Assembly (NCBI RefSeq): GCF_000024865.1
Contig: NC_013595.1
Span: forward strand, 7,936,001-8,000,000
Direction of reading: 5' to 3'
Source of the DNA: Streptosporangium roseum DSM 43021
Lineage (GTDB): Bacteria > Actinomycetota > Actinomycetes > Streptosporangiales > Streptosporangiaceae
DNA: 64,000 bases
Below are positions 27,472 through 35,661 of the stretch, one piece after another (positions within the stretch are counted from its first letter, which is position 1; each line of letters begins with the position of its first letter). The notes below the pieces were generated by a model. It was not told the origin of the DNA and made no database searches. It saw only the letters and a list, made by a program, of their open reading frames with translations. Made by a program: the position numbers and the translations under genes.

Positions 27472-29241
27472 ATGCGTGTGTATCTCGGACTGGCCGCCAA
27501 ACGCCCGGAGGCCGGACTCCCGGAGACGGTGCTCCACACCGTCAGAGAGGCGATCTCCGCCGCGTTCCCGGTCCCCCCGGAGGTGATCAGGGCCCGTGAG
27601 TGGCACCGCCCCGGCGTCTCCCTGTTCGCCTGGACCAACGAGCCGGACGACTCCCGACAGCCGGCCCTGCTGCACGACGGGCACGACCGGGTGACCGGGG
27701 TGAACGGCCATCTGGCCGCGCCCGGCGAGGTCGGCCGGCTGGCGGGCATGCCGGTGCTGGGCACCGAGGCGGTCGGCGGCTGCTTCTCGGTGTTCCGCGC
27801 GACCGGCCGCGAGCTGTCGGCCGCCACCGCGATCCACCGGGTCTGCCCGGTCTACTACGCCGAGACCCCCGACGTGCACGTGATCGGCAGCCGGGCGCTG
27901 CTGGTCCACCTCGCCGCCCGCGGAGACCTGGTCGAGTGGGACGTGCTCGCGCTGCAGTCGCTGATCCGGCAGGGCTACTTCCTGTCCGACGAGACGCCCT
28001 ACCGCGGGGTGACCGCGCTGCCGCCGGCCTCGGCCGTCACCGTCGCGGGCGGCAGCCGTACGATCACCCGGACCCCGCTCCCCACCGCAGCGCCCGCGCC
28101 GGCCTCCGGCAGGCAGAAGAAGGCGCTCGTCGAGGAGCTGGCCGCCGCGCTGCTGGCGACCGTGGAGCCGCTGCGCGCGACGGGCGAGCCGGTGAACCTG
28201 GCACTGACCGGCGGCCGGGACAGCCGCCTGGTCGCCGCGGTGCTGCACGCGGCCAGGATCCCGCTCCGCGCGACCACCAACGGCCTGGAGGGCCACCCCG
28301 ACGTGGTCGTCGCCGGGCGGATCGCCCGCGCGCTCCGCATCGAGCACACGGTCATCCCCCCGGTGCGCGCCGAGAAGAAGGACGCGATCCTGGTCGAGCA
28401 CCCGCTCGCGCGGGCCTACGAGACGCTGCGGGCCTGCGAGGGCATGACGTCGGCCTACGAGTCGGTCGTCGGCTACCTGCCCTACAACGCCCGGCCGACC
28501 ATGTCCGGGCAGAGTGGCGAGATCCTCCGGTCCGGAGGGTTCCTCCTGCTCCAGACCGATCTGGGGGCCAAGGCGCTGAGCCGGCGGGTGGACACCACGT
28601 TCCTGCGGGATCCGGCGCTGTTCAGCGAGGCGGCCAACGAGCACGCCCGCGAGCTGGCCCGGCCCTGGCGGGAGCGGCCAGGGCTGGAGGCGCTCGACCA
28701 CATGTACGTCACCTACAAGGTCGGCCGCTGGCAGGCCGGCGCCCGCGCGGGAGCCCTGCGCCGGGGCGATCCGATCTGGCCGTTCCTCGACAACCGGGTG
28801 GTCGGTGCGGCGCTGGGCCTCGACCAGACCTGGCGGCTGTCGGAGGAGGTCATCTACGAGCTCATCACCATGCTCGCACCGTCGCTCCGGAACATCCCGA
28901 TCGAGGGCAAGCCGTGGCGGTTCACCGTGGGCAGGCGCTACCGCCCCTGGCAGCGCAGACCGCAGTTCCTGACGGCGCCCAAGACCGGCGCCGGCTGGAA
29001 CTGGCGGACCGCCCCCGGCGAGGAGCTGACGGCCCTGCTCCGCGAGCACGTCCTCGGCCGCCTCGACCTGCTGGCCCCGATCGTCGCCCCCGACGAGGTC
29101 CGCAAGCTGTTCGCCGGACCGGTGCTCGGCAAACCCACCCAGGCCTGGCACCTCTACACCGTGGCCACGATGCTGGACGGCACCTACCCCGGCAAGGCCC
29201 CCGAAGGACTCGACCCGGTCCGCGTCCCCATCCCGTCGTGA
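27472..29241 (+). CDS. Asparagine synthase-related protein without glutaminase cysteine
   Basis: 589-aa ATP-using amidotransferase-fold protein. The N-terminal 200 residues resemble an Ntn hydrolase domain (NGHLAAPGEVGRLAGMPVLG, GSRALLVHLAARGDL) but start MRVYLGL, so the catalytic Cys2 of glutamine-hydrolysing AsnB is absent. The synthetase half holds the pyrophosphate loop NLALTGGRDSRL (canonical SGGxDS altered to TGGRDS) and a downstream TSAYESVVGYLP segment. Such variants include lasso-peptide macrolactam synthetases and beta-lactam synthetases, yet no precursor or protease gene is adjacent. ATG 27472 chosen; the frame is open to an ATG at 27415. Confidence 0.8.
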   Translation: MRVYLGLAAKRPEAGLPETVLHTVREAISAAFPVPPEVIRAREWHRPGVSLFAWTNEPDDSRQPALLHDGHDRVTGVNGHLAAPGEVGRLAGMPVLGTEAVGGCFSVFRATGRELSAATAIHRVCPVYYAETPDVHVIGSRALLVHLAARGDLVEWDVLALQSLIRQGYFLSDETPYRGVTALPPASAVTVAGGSRTITRTPLPTAAPAPASGRQKKALVEELAAALLATVEPLRATGEPVNLALTGGRDSRLVAAVLHAARIPLRATTNGLEGHPDVVVAGRIARALRIEHTVIPPVRAEKKDAILVEHPLARAYETLRACEGMTSAYESVVGYLPYNARPTMSGQSGEILRSGGFLLLQTDLGAKALSRRVDTTFLRDPALFSEAANEHARELARPWRERPGLEALDHMYVTYKVGRWQAGARAGALRRGDPIWPFLDNRVVGAALGLDQTWRLSEEVIYELITMLAPSLRNIPIEGKPWRFTVGRRYRPWQRRPQFLTAPKTGAGWNWRTAPGEELTALLREHVLGRLDLLAPIVAPDEVRKLFAGPVLGKPTQAWHLYTVATMLDGTYPGKAPEGLDPVRVPIPS

Positions 29242-29343
29242 CCTCCCCCTCCGGCCGGGCCCCTGGCTCATCCGGAACCCGGTCCGGCGGCGGGGCCCCC
29301 GCGTCCCGGTATCGCGATCGCCGCGAGCGGTCCGCCTGAGCGG

Positions 29344-30087
29344 TCAGGAGATGCGGCGGCGGAACAGAGCGGCCGAGACCACCATCCCGGCCACCACGAT
29401 CCCCGCGCACCAGGCGAGCGCCTGCCACGGGGCGGCGCCGGCGGGCTGGTCGAGCAGGAGCCCGCGCAGCGCATCGATGACCGGGGTGAGCGGCTGGTTC
29501 AGCGCGAAGCCGTGCAGCCAGCCGGGCATGCTCTCGACGGGCACGAACGCGCTGGAGGGGTAGGGCAGGAAGGACACGAAGAAGGCGAAGCCGCTGGCCG
29601 CCTCGGGCGTCTTGGCCAGCAGGCCGACCGCCGCGCCGATCCACGAGACGGCCAGGACGTAGGCCAGCAGGATCGCGACGGCGGCGAGCCAGCCGCCGGC
29701 CGCGGCCTCGGGGCGGAAGCCGATGGCCAGGGCCACGGCGAAGACGATGGTGGACGCGGCCAGGTTGCGGACCATGGAGGCGGCGACATGGCCGGCGAGG
29801 ATCGCGGTGCCGCCGACGTCCATCGAGCGGAAGCGGTCGACGATGCCGCCGCTCATGTCGCCCGAGACGCTCATGGCGGTGGTTCCCGCACCGAATCCCG
29901 CGCAGATGACCAGGATGCCCGGCACCACGTACTGGATATAGCCGCCGCCGGGGTCGATGGCTCCGCCGAAGAGGTAGACGAAGCAGAGCATCAGCATCAC
30001 CGGCAGGGCCAGCGCGGTGATGAGCGCGTCGATGTTGCGCGCGCTCAGGCGGATGGAGCGGGCGGCCATCGTCAGGGCGTCAGGCAT
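29344..30087 (-). CDS. ABC-2 type permease, DrrB-like
   Basis: 247 aa with six membrane helices. The ABC-2 signature regions are visible: LITALALPVMLMLCFVYLFG, the SMDVGGTAILAGHVAASMVR loop, and FFVSFLPYPSSAFVPVESMP near the conserved C-terminal re-entrant segment. It forms the pore of an exporter with the ATPase encoded immediately upstream, overlapping by eight bases. Drug or lipid efflux is inferred from DrrAB similarity and from the TetR control. Confidence 0.92.
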   Translation of the reverse strand: MPDALTMAARSIRLSARNIDALITALALPVMLMLCFVYLFGGAIDPGGGYIQYVVPGILVICAGFGAGTTAMSVSGDMSGGIVDRFRSMDVGGTAILAGHVAASMVRNLAASTIVFAVALAIGFRPEAAAGGWLAAVAILLAYVLAVSWIGAAVGLLAKTPEAASGFAFFVSFLPYPSSAFVPVESMPGWLHGFALNQPLTPVIDALRGLLLDQPAGAAPWQALAWCAGIVVAGMVVSAALFRRRIS

Positions 30088-31030
30088 GGCTGGGTTCCTT
30101 GGCGCTCGGGTGACCGGTCAGGGCCAGGAAGACGTCGTCGAGGCTGGCGCTGTGCACGGCGAAGCGCTCGACCAGGCGGCTCTCGGGGTCCACGGCGTCC
30201 AGCAGCGCGCGCACGTCGTGCGCCTTCCCGGTCGTCGGCACCCCGAGCAGCAGCCGGGAGGGGTCGCGGCGGGCGATTCCCGGGCCGAGCCGGGCCGCGA
30301 CGTGCTCGTAGGCCTGGGCGTCGGCCAGCGTGAGGTCGAGCCGCTCCCCCGCCGTCTGCTGCTTGAGCTCGGCCGCGGTGCCCTCGGCGACGATCCGGCC
30401 GCCGTCGATGAGGGCGATGCGATCGGCGAGCCGGTCGGCTTCCTCCAGGTACTGCGTGGTGAGGAAGACCGTCACGCCCGATCCGGCCAGCTCGGCGACG
30501 ATCGTCCAGAGGTCCATGCGGCTGCGCGGGTCGAGGCCGGTCGTGGGCTCGTCCAGGAAGAGCACCGACGGCTCGGCGACCAGCGAGGCCGCCAGGTCCA
30601 GGCGGCGCCGCATGCCACCGGAGTACGTCGAGACGCGCCGGCCGGCCGCCTCGGTCAGCTCGAAGCGCTGGAGCAGTTCGGCCGTGCGGCTGCGCGCTCC
30701 GGCCCGGTTCAGGCCGGACAGCCGGGCCATCATGCGGAGGTTCTCGACGCCGGTCTGCTGCTCGTCGAGGGCCGCGTACTGGCCGGTCAGGCTGATGCCG
30801 CGGCGTACCCGCGAGCGCTCGGCGACCACGTCGTGGCCGGCTACCCGCGCCCGGCCCGCGTCGGCCTTCAGCAGGGTGGCGAGGATCCTGACCGTGGTCG
30901 TCTTGCCCGCGCCGTTGGGGCCGAGCAGGGCGAAGACGCTCCCGCCGCGCACGGTGATGTCGACGCCCCGCAACACCCTGACGTCGCCGTATGACTTCAT
31001 GAGGCCTCTCGCCTCGATGGCATGCGTCAT
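30080..31030 (-). CDS. ABC exporter ATP-binding protein, DrrA-like
   Basis: 316-aa ATPase of the DrrA (daunorubicin resistance) family. Walker A GPNGAGKTT, signature YSGGMRRRLDLA, Walker B VLFLDEPTTGLD, H-loop LTTQYLEEAD. The C-terminal 90-residue extension ending SLDDVFLALTGHP is the DrrA-specific regulatory tail. ATG 31030 is preceded by AGAGGCGG. It overlaps the permease gene and is divergent from a TetR gene, with a perfect palindrome in between. Confidence 0.94.
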   Translation of the reverse strand: MTHAIEARGLMKSYGDVRVLRGVDITVRGGSVFALLGPNGAGKTTTVRILATLLKADAGRARVAGHDVVAERSRVRRGISLTGQYAALDEQQTGVENLRMMARLSGLNRAGARSRTAELLQRFELTEAAGRRVSTYSGGMRRRLDLAASLVAEPSVLFLDEPTTGLDPRSRMDLWTIVAELAGSGVTVFLTTQYLEEADRLADRIALIDGGRIVAEGTAAELKQQTAGERLDLTLADAQAYEHVAARLGPGIARRDPSRLLLGVPTTGKAHDVRALLDAVDPESRLVERFAVHSASLDDVFLALTGHPSAKEPSHA

Positions 31031-31045
31031 GACCGCCTCTCTTCT

Positions 31046-31083
31046 GCGTATGGCATACGCGTTATTGCGTAGACCATACACGC
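31046..31083. promoter_or_regulatory. Probable TetR operator between drrA-like and tetR genes
   Basis: Perfect 15-bp palindrome GCGTATGGCATACGC (31046-31060) next to a second imperfect site TGCGTAGACCATACACGC (31066-31083). Both lie in the 65-base divergent promoter region, where binding would repress both transcripts. A related inverted repeat occurs upstream of the GNAT gene at 32046. Confidence 0.75.
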
Positions 31084-31095
31084 TAGACTGCCGGA

Positions 31096-31839
31096 ATGGA
31101 CAGCGAGAGCGGCGAGGCGTTCCCTGCGAGCATCGAGGCGGCCTGGGGCCTGCGCGAACGTCCCCACAAAGGACCGAAGCGCGGACTGACCCTGGAGCGC
31201 ATCGTCTCCGCGGCCGTGAAGGTCGCCGACGAGAACGGCCTCGACGCGGTCTCGATGAGCCGCGTGGGCAACGAGCTGGGCAGCTCGACCATGGCGCTCT
31301 ACCGCTACCTCGCCACCAAGGACGAGCTGCTCACGCTGATGCTGGACGCCGCCGTCGGCCCACCGCCGCCGCTGCCCGAAGGCCTCGGCTGGCGGCGAGG
31401 CCTGGAGTCGTGGGCCACCTCGATGCGCGCGGCGATCCTGGCCCACCCCTGGACGGTCCACCTGCTGATGCCCAAGGGGCCGCCCGCCACCCCCAACCAG
31501 CTCGCCTGGCTCGACCAGTTCCTGCAGATCCTCCAGGACACCGGCCTGCCCGCGAACGCCAAGCTCGCCACCCAGCTGCTGATCAGCGGGCACGTGTGGA
31601 GCCACGTGAGCATCACCGCGGCGATCACGCTCGACACCGAGCCCGGCAGCCTGCGGCGCTGGAGCGAGTACGAACCGTTCCTGCGGCGGGTGAGCGGCGG
31701 AGGCCGCCTGCCCGGGCTACGCGCCGCGCTCGACGAGGGCGCCTTCGGCGACGACCCGGGAGCTCCCGACGATCACTTCGCCTTCGGCCTGGAACGCGCG
31801 CTGGACGGCGTCGAGGCACACATCCGCTCTCTCGGCTGA
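31096..31839 (+). CDS. TetR/AcrR family repressor with TetR_C_1 domain
   Basis: 247 aa. A 30-residue extension precedes the helix-turn-helix (LTLERIVSAAVKVADENGLD, then SMSRVGNELGSSTMALYRYL). The C-terminal ligand domain starts DELLTLMLDAAVG and has the HPWTVHLLM block of TetR_C_1 regulators. Gene order, the 65-base divergent spacing and the palindromes argue that it controls the DrrAB-like exporter and itself, and probably the GNAT gene 250 bases downstream. Confidence 0.92.
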   Translation: MDSESGEAFPASIEAAWGLRERPHKGPKRGLTLERIVSAAVKVADENGLDAVSMSRVGNELGSSTMALYRYLATKDELLTLMLDAAVGPPPPLPEGLGWRRGLESWATSMRAAILAHPWTVHLLMPKGPPATPNQLAWLDQFLQILQDTGLPANAKLATQLLISGHVWSHVSITAAITLDTEPGSLRRWSEYEPFLRRVSGGGRLPGLRAALDEGAFGDDPGAPDDHFAFGLERALDGVEAHIRSLG

Positions 31840-31855
31840 CGTGGCCCGGCGGCGT

Positions 31856-31972
31856 GAAGGGCCCGGCCAGGCCGGTGATCTCCAGCAGCCGCGCCACCAG
31901 CGGAGGAACGCCGGACACGACCGGCGTGCGACAGCGGGCCCCGGCCCGCAGCCTGCCCGCCACCAGGGCCGA
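31856..31972 (-). pseudogene. Remnant of a STAS-domain anti-sigma factor antagonist
   Basis: About 39 codons read SALVAGRLRAGARCRTPVVS then GVPPLVARLLEITGLAGPF, which resembles the C-terminal helix region of SpoIIAA-like STAS proteins. No N-terminal strand or phospho-serine motif precedes it, so it is a fragment. The rest of the 31840-32088 gap holds only the GNAT promoter. Confidence 0.4.
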
Positions 31973-32045
31973 CGGATTCCCTCTCGGGGGTGTCGCAGGG
32001 ACTGGGCGACACGGTGAATACCCTGCGGACACTTGAAAACGTACG

Positions 32046-32067
32046 ACATACGCAGAATCGTGTATGT
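32046..32067. promoter_or_regulatory. Inverted repeat upstream of GNAT gene resembling the TetR operator
   Basis: ACATAC (32046-32051) and GTATGT (32062-32067) are exact inverted arms in a context of CGTACGACATACGC and CGTGTATG, similar to the sites at 31046 and 31066. It sits about 20 bases upstream of the ribosome site of the GNAT gene. Confidence 0.55.
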
Positions 32068-32088
32068 TGCACGCAGAAGGGAGGGCGC

Positions 32089-32730
32089 ATGGAAGCCCGC
32101 ATGTTCGCCGAGACCGACCGCACCCAGCTGCGCGCGCTGTTCAGCCGCGCCGGCGAGGGCGCACCCACAGCCTCGCTGTGGGGACATGAGGAGTCCGAGG
32201 CGGCCATCTATCTCCACCCCTACATGGACCTCGAGCCGAGCTCGCTGTTCGTCGCCTCGGTCGACGGCGCTCTGGTCGGCTACCTGGCAGGCTGCCTCGA
32301 CAGCGCGGCCTTCCCCAGCGAGGGTGAGCGCATCGAGAACGCCATCAGGAAGTACCGGCTCTTCTTCCGGCGCGGTCCCGCGACCTTCTTCGCGCGCAGC
32401 CTGGCCGACCTGACGGTGTCGAAAGTACGGCGCAGGCCCACCGCAGGCGACTTCACCGACGCGCGGTGGCCGTCGCACCTGCACATCAACGTGGCCCCCG
32501 AGGCGCGCGGGACCGGCGCCGCCGACGCCCTGATGGCGCTGTGGCTCGACCGGCTGAAGGCGGCCGGCTCCCCCGGCTGCCACCTTCAGACGCTGGCCGA
32601 GAACACCCGGGCGGTGCGGTTCTTCGAGCGCGCCGGGTTCGCCACGCACGGCCCGACGCCGCTGGTGCCCGGCCTCCGATACGAGGGCAGGGGGGTTCAC
32701 CAGCAGACGATGGTCAAAAACCTCCACTGA
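32089..32730 (+). CDS. GNAT family N-acetyltransferase
   Basis: 213-aa cytosolic acyltransferase. The acetyl-CoA binding motif A reads HLHINVAPEARGTGAADALM (R/Q-x-x-G-x-A form RGTGAA), followed by motif B with TLAENTRAVRFFERAGFATHG. The N-terminal third (EESEAAIYLHPYMDLEPSSL) is typical of a small subgroup related to O-GlcNAcase-type acetyltransferases. The substrate is unknown. AAGGGAGGG is six bases before ATG 32089. An upstream inverted repeat suggests shared control with the exporter genes. Confidence 0.9.
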   Translation: MEARMFAETDRTQLRALFSRAGEGAPTASLWGHEESEAAIYLHPYMDLEPSSLFVASVDGALVGYLAGCLDSAAFPSEGERIENAIRKYRLFFRRGPATFFARSLADLTVSKVRRRPTAGDFTDARWPSHLHINVAPEARGTGAADALMALWLDRLKAAGSPGCHLQTLAENTRAVRFFERAGFATHGPTPLVPGLRYEGRGVHQQTMVKNLH

Positions 32731-32799
32731 GGGCGACGGTTGCGGCTGAATATCGGCTCCCCGATCCGGTGCCACCGGCCGAAGCTTTCGCCGGGGGCG

Positions 32800-33000
32800 G
32801 GTTATGCTGCCGGTGCGGCTGGTTCGCCGCTCCCTCACCGGAGCGGCGAGGCAACAGGGAACCCGGTGCGATTCCGGGACTGCCCCGCAGCGGTGAGTGG
32901 GAACGACCGCCGTCACACGAGCACTGGGTGAGCGATCACCTGGGAAGCGACGGCCAGTAGGAACGCGCACGACGCCCACGAGTCCGAATACCTGCCACCG
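32800..33000 (+). promoter_or_regulatory. Cobalamin (AdoCbl) riboswitch
   Basis: All core blocks are present in order: GGCAACAGGGAACCCGGTGC, GATTCCGGGACTGCCCCGC, the AGCGACGGCCAGTAGGAA region, and the B12 box AGTCCGAATACCTGCC at 32981-32996. Binding of coenzyme B12 would switch off the B12-independent methionine synthase downstream. A hairpin pairing CCCTCGT (33061-33067) with ACGAGGG (33090-33096) abuts the metE ribosome site and is a candidate expression platform. Confidence 0.95.
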
Positions 33001-33106
33001 TCCGCGCGCCGACCGGCGCGCGGTGAGTCCATGGCCTCGCGGGAGGGCCGGGGGGACCTCCCCTCGTCATGCCCGCGAAGCCGGGTTCCACGAGGGAAAA
33101 GGACCC

Positions 33107-35323
33107 ATGACAGACCAACGCACCACCGTCCTCGGCTACCCCCGGATCGGCCCCGACCGGGAGCTGAAGAAGGCCGTGGAGGCCTACTGGGCGGGCCGTC
33201 TCGACGCCGCCGGGCTGGAACAGGCCGGCCGCGAGCTGCGCGAGCGCACCTGGAGCGAGCTGCGCGACGCCGGGCTGAGCGACATCCCCTCCAACACCTT
33301 CTCCTTCTACGACCAGATGCTCGACACCAGCGTCATGGTCGGCGCCGTCCCCGCCCGCTTCGCCGAGCTCGACGGCCTCGACCGCTACTTCGCCATGGCA
33401 CGCGGCGCCCAGGGAACCGCCCCCCTGGAGATGACCAAGTGGTTCGACACCAACTACCACTACCTCGTGCCGGAGGTGGGCCCGCAGACGCGGTTCCGGC
33501 TGACCTGGGACAAGCCTCTGGCGGAGTACGGCCAGGCCAGGGAGCTGGGGATCGAGACCAGGCCGGTGCTGGTCGGCCCGCTCACCTACCTGCTGCTGGC
33601 CAAGTCCGCCGACCCCGCCTTCGCTCCGCTGCGGCTCCTGGACGACCTGCTCGACGTCTACGCCGAGCTGCTGGAGCGGCTGGCCACCGCCGGGGTCACC
33701 GAGGTCCAGCTCGACGAGCCGGCACTGGCCGCGGACCGGTCGGCGGAGGAGCTGAAGGCGCTCGCCCGCGCCTACGAGCACCTGGGCGGGCTCAGCCACC
33801 GCCCGCGGCTGCTGGTCGCCACCTACTTCGGCGAGATCGGTGCAGCGCTCCCCGTGCTGGCCGCGACCCGCGTCGAGGCCGTCGGCCTGGACTTCGTCGC
33901 CGGTCCAGGCAACCTGGCGGCGGTGGCCTCCACTCCCGGGATGGCGGCCAAGTCCGTGGTGGCGGGGGTGGTGAACGGCCGTAACGTCTGGCGGACCGAG
34001 CTGCCCGCCGCGCTGTCCACCTGCGCGGCCCTGCTCGGGCTGGCCGGGGAGGTGGTGATCTCCACCTCCTGCTCGCTGATGCACGTCCCCCTCGACGTGG
34101 AGCGGGAGACGGCGGTGCCGGAGGGGCTGGCGTTCGCCAGGCAGAAGGTGGCGGAGGTCGTGGCGATCGGCCGCGCGATGCGGGAGGGACCCGGCGCGGT
34201 CGTGCCCGCCGTACCGGTGAGGGCTCCGGTGGACGGGCGGATGCGGGCCCGGCTGGAGGCGCTGGGCGAGGGGACGGCGCGGGCCGCTCACGCGGAGCGG
34301 GCGGTGATCCAGCGCGCGTCGCTGGGACTGCCGCCGCTGCCCACGACCACGATCGGCTCGTTCCCGCAGACGGACGCGGTACGGCGGGCCCGCGCCGATC
34401 TCCGGGAGGGCCGGACCGACCGGGCCGGATACGAGGCGGCGATGCGGGCCGAGATCGACTCGGTGATCGCGCTGCAGGAGGACATCGGGCTGGACGTGCT
34501 GGTCCACGGCGAGCCCGAGCGCAACGACATGGTCCAGTACTTCGCCGAGCAGCTCGACGGCTACGCGGCCACCGAGCACGGCTGGGTGCAGTCGTACGGC
34601 ACCCGGTGCGTCCGGCCGCCCATCCTGTTCGGGGACGTGGCCAGGCCGGAGCCGATGACGGTGGGCTGGGCCGTCTACGCCCAGTCCCGGACCGGCAGGC
34701 CGGTCAAGGGCATGCTGACCGGACCGGTGACCATGCTGGCCTGGTCGTTCGTCCGGGAGGACCAGCCGCTGTCCGAGACCGCGCGGCAGGTGGCGCTGGC
34801 GCTGCGGGACGAGATCCGCGACCTGGAGGCGGCGGGAATCCGGATCATCCAGGTCGACGAGCCCGCGCTGCGGGAGCTGCTGCCACTCCGGGCGGCCGGG
34901 CACGCCGCCTACCTGGCGTGGGCGGTCGCCGCGTTCCGGCTGGCGACCTCGGGGGTGTCGGACTCCACGCAGATCCACACGCACATGTGCTATTCGGAGT
35001 TCGGCGAGATCATCGGCGCCATCGGCGACCTGGACGCGGACGTGACCAGCGTCGAGGCGGCCAGGTCCGGGATGGAGCTGCTGGAGGACCTGCGCGCCGC
35101 CGGGTACACCCGCGGGATCGGGCCGGGCGTCTACGACATCCACTCCCCCCGGGTGCCGGAGACCGGCGAGATCGAGCGGGCGCTCCGGCTGGCGGTCCGG
35201 GCGGTCGAGCCGGAGCGGCTCTGGGTCAACCCCGACTGCGGGCTGAAGACCCGGGGCTATGCCGAGACCGAGGCGAGCCTGCGGAACATGGTGGCCGCGG
35301 CCCGGAAGGTCCGCGCGCTGTAG
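33107..35323 (+). CDS. metE: Cobalamin-independent methionine synthase MetE
   Basis: 738-aa cytosolic zinc enzyme that transfers a methyl group from 5-methyltetrahydropteroyl-triglutamate to homocysteine. The N-terminal barrel opens with TTVLGYPRIGPDRELKKAVE. The catalytic C-terminal barrel has PTTTIGSFPQT, IHTHMCYSEF (His and Cys zinc ligands), the SVEAARSGMELL glutamate region and NPDCGLKTRGY (final Cys ligand). Length is slightly below the usual 750-760. AAAAGGA precedes ATG 33107. Controlled by the B12 riboswitch, so it is used when cobalamin is scarce. Confidence 0.97.
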   Translation: MTDQRTTVLGYPRIGPDRELKKAVEAYWAGRLDAAGLEQAGRELRERTWSELRDAGLSDIPSNTFSFYDQMLDTSVMVGAVPARFAELDGLDRYFAMARGAQGTAPLEMTKWFDTNYHYLVPEVGPQTRFRLTWDKPLAEYGQARELGIETRPVLVGPLTYLLLAKSADPAFAPLRLLDDLLDVYAELLERLATAGVTEVQLDEPALAADRSAEELKALARAYEHLGGLSHRPRLLVATYFGEIGAALPVLAATRVEAVGLDFVAGPGNLAAVASTPGMAAKSVVAGVVNGRNVWRTELPAALSTCAALLGLAGEVVISTSCSLMHVPLDVERETAVPEGLAFARQKVAEVVAIGRAMREGPGAVVPAVPVRAPVDGRMRARLEALGEGTARAAHAERAVIQRASLGLPPLPTTTIGSFPQTDAVRRARADLREGRTDRAGYEAAMRAEIDSVIALQEDIGLDVLVHGEPERNDMVQYFAEQLDGYAATEHGWVQSYGTRCVRPPILFGDVARPEPMTVGWAVYAQSRTGRPVKGMLTGPVTMLAWSFVREDQPLSETARQVALALRDEIRDLEAAGIRIIQVDEPALRELLPLRAAGHAAYLAWAVAAFRLATSGVSDSTQIHTHMCYSEFGEIIGAIGDLDADVTSVEAARSGMELLEDLRAAGYTRGIGPGVYDIHSPRVPETGEIERALRLAVRAVEPERLWVNPDCGLKTRGYAETEASLRNMVAAARKVRAL

Positions 35324-35661
35324 CCCGGAAGGTGCGCGCGCCGTAGCCGTAGAAAGCACCGCCCGCACCGCTCCGAGCAGCTGCGAGCGCTGCGGGCGCT
35401 CGAAGCAGTGCGGGCGCCGACGGCCGTGAGGGGTCGCGGGACCGTGCGCGCGGGAGTCCCGCCCGCGCGCACGGTTCCGCATCGGCACAAGATGGCGCCC
35501 GAACTCACCGGCCCGGGTGTCCCGGCCCCCGCCTGCCCGGACGACTCGCCGGGGGTGCCCGCCCGTTCCCCGGCCGCGCCGGTTACGTAAAATGACCCCT
35601 AGACAGCGGAGAGTTTTCCTACAACATTAGTGGGATATTGATCTCGGCCCAGGAGTCCGCC
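35324..35661. other. Intergenic region between metE and the SBP56 gene
   Basis: 338 bases. It holds a terminator-like hairpin at 35441-35475, and an AT-richer promoter zone at 35590-35640 (TTTTCCTACAACATTAGTGG). No coding potential is convincing. Confidence 0.6.
35441..35475 (+). terminator. Hairpin terminator of metE
   Basis: Perfect 14-bp stem ACCGTGCGCGCGGG (35441-35454) with CCCGCGCGCACGGT (35462-35475), seven-base loop. Located about 120 bases after the metE stop. Confidence 0.7.

Noticed and set aside
27472..29241. Lasso-peptide biosynthetic cluster
   Set aside because: The cyclase-like protein is present, but no B1/B2 peptidase, RRE protein or precursor peptide can be seen within several kilobases.
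32936..35488. 850-codon minus-strand frame opposite metE
   Set aside because: Shadow frame rich in Gly/Arg/His without any recognisable motif; metE on the other strand is complete.
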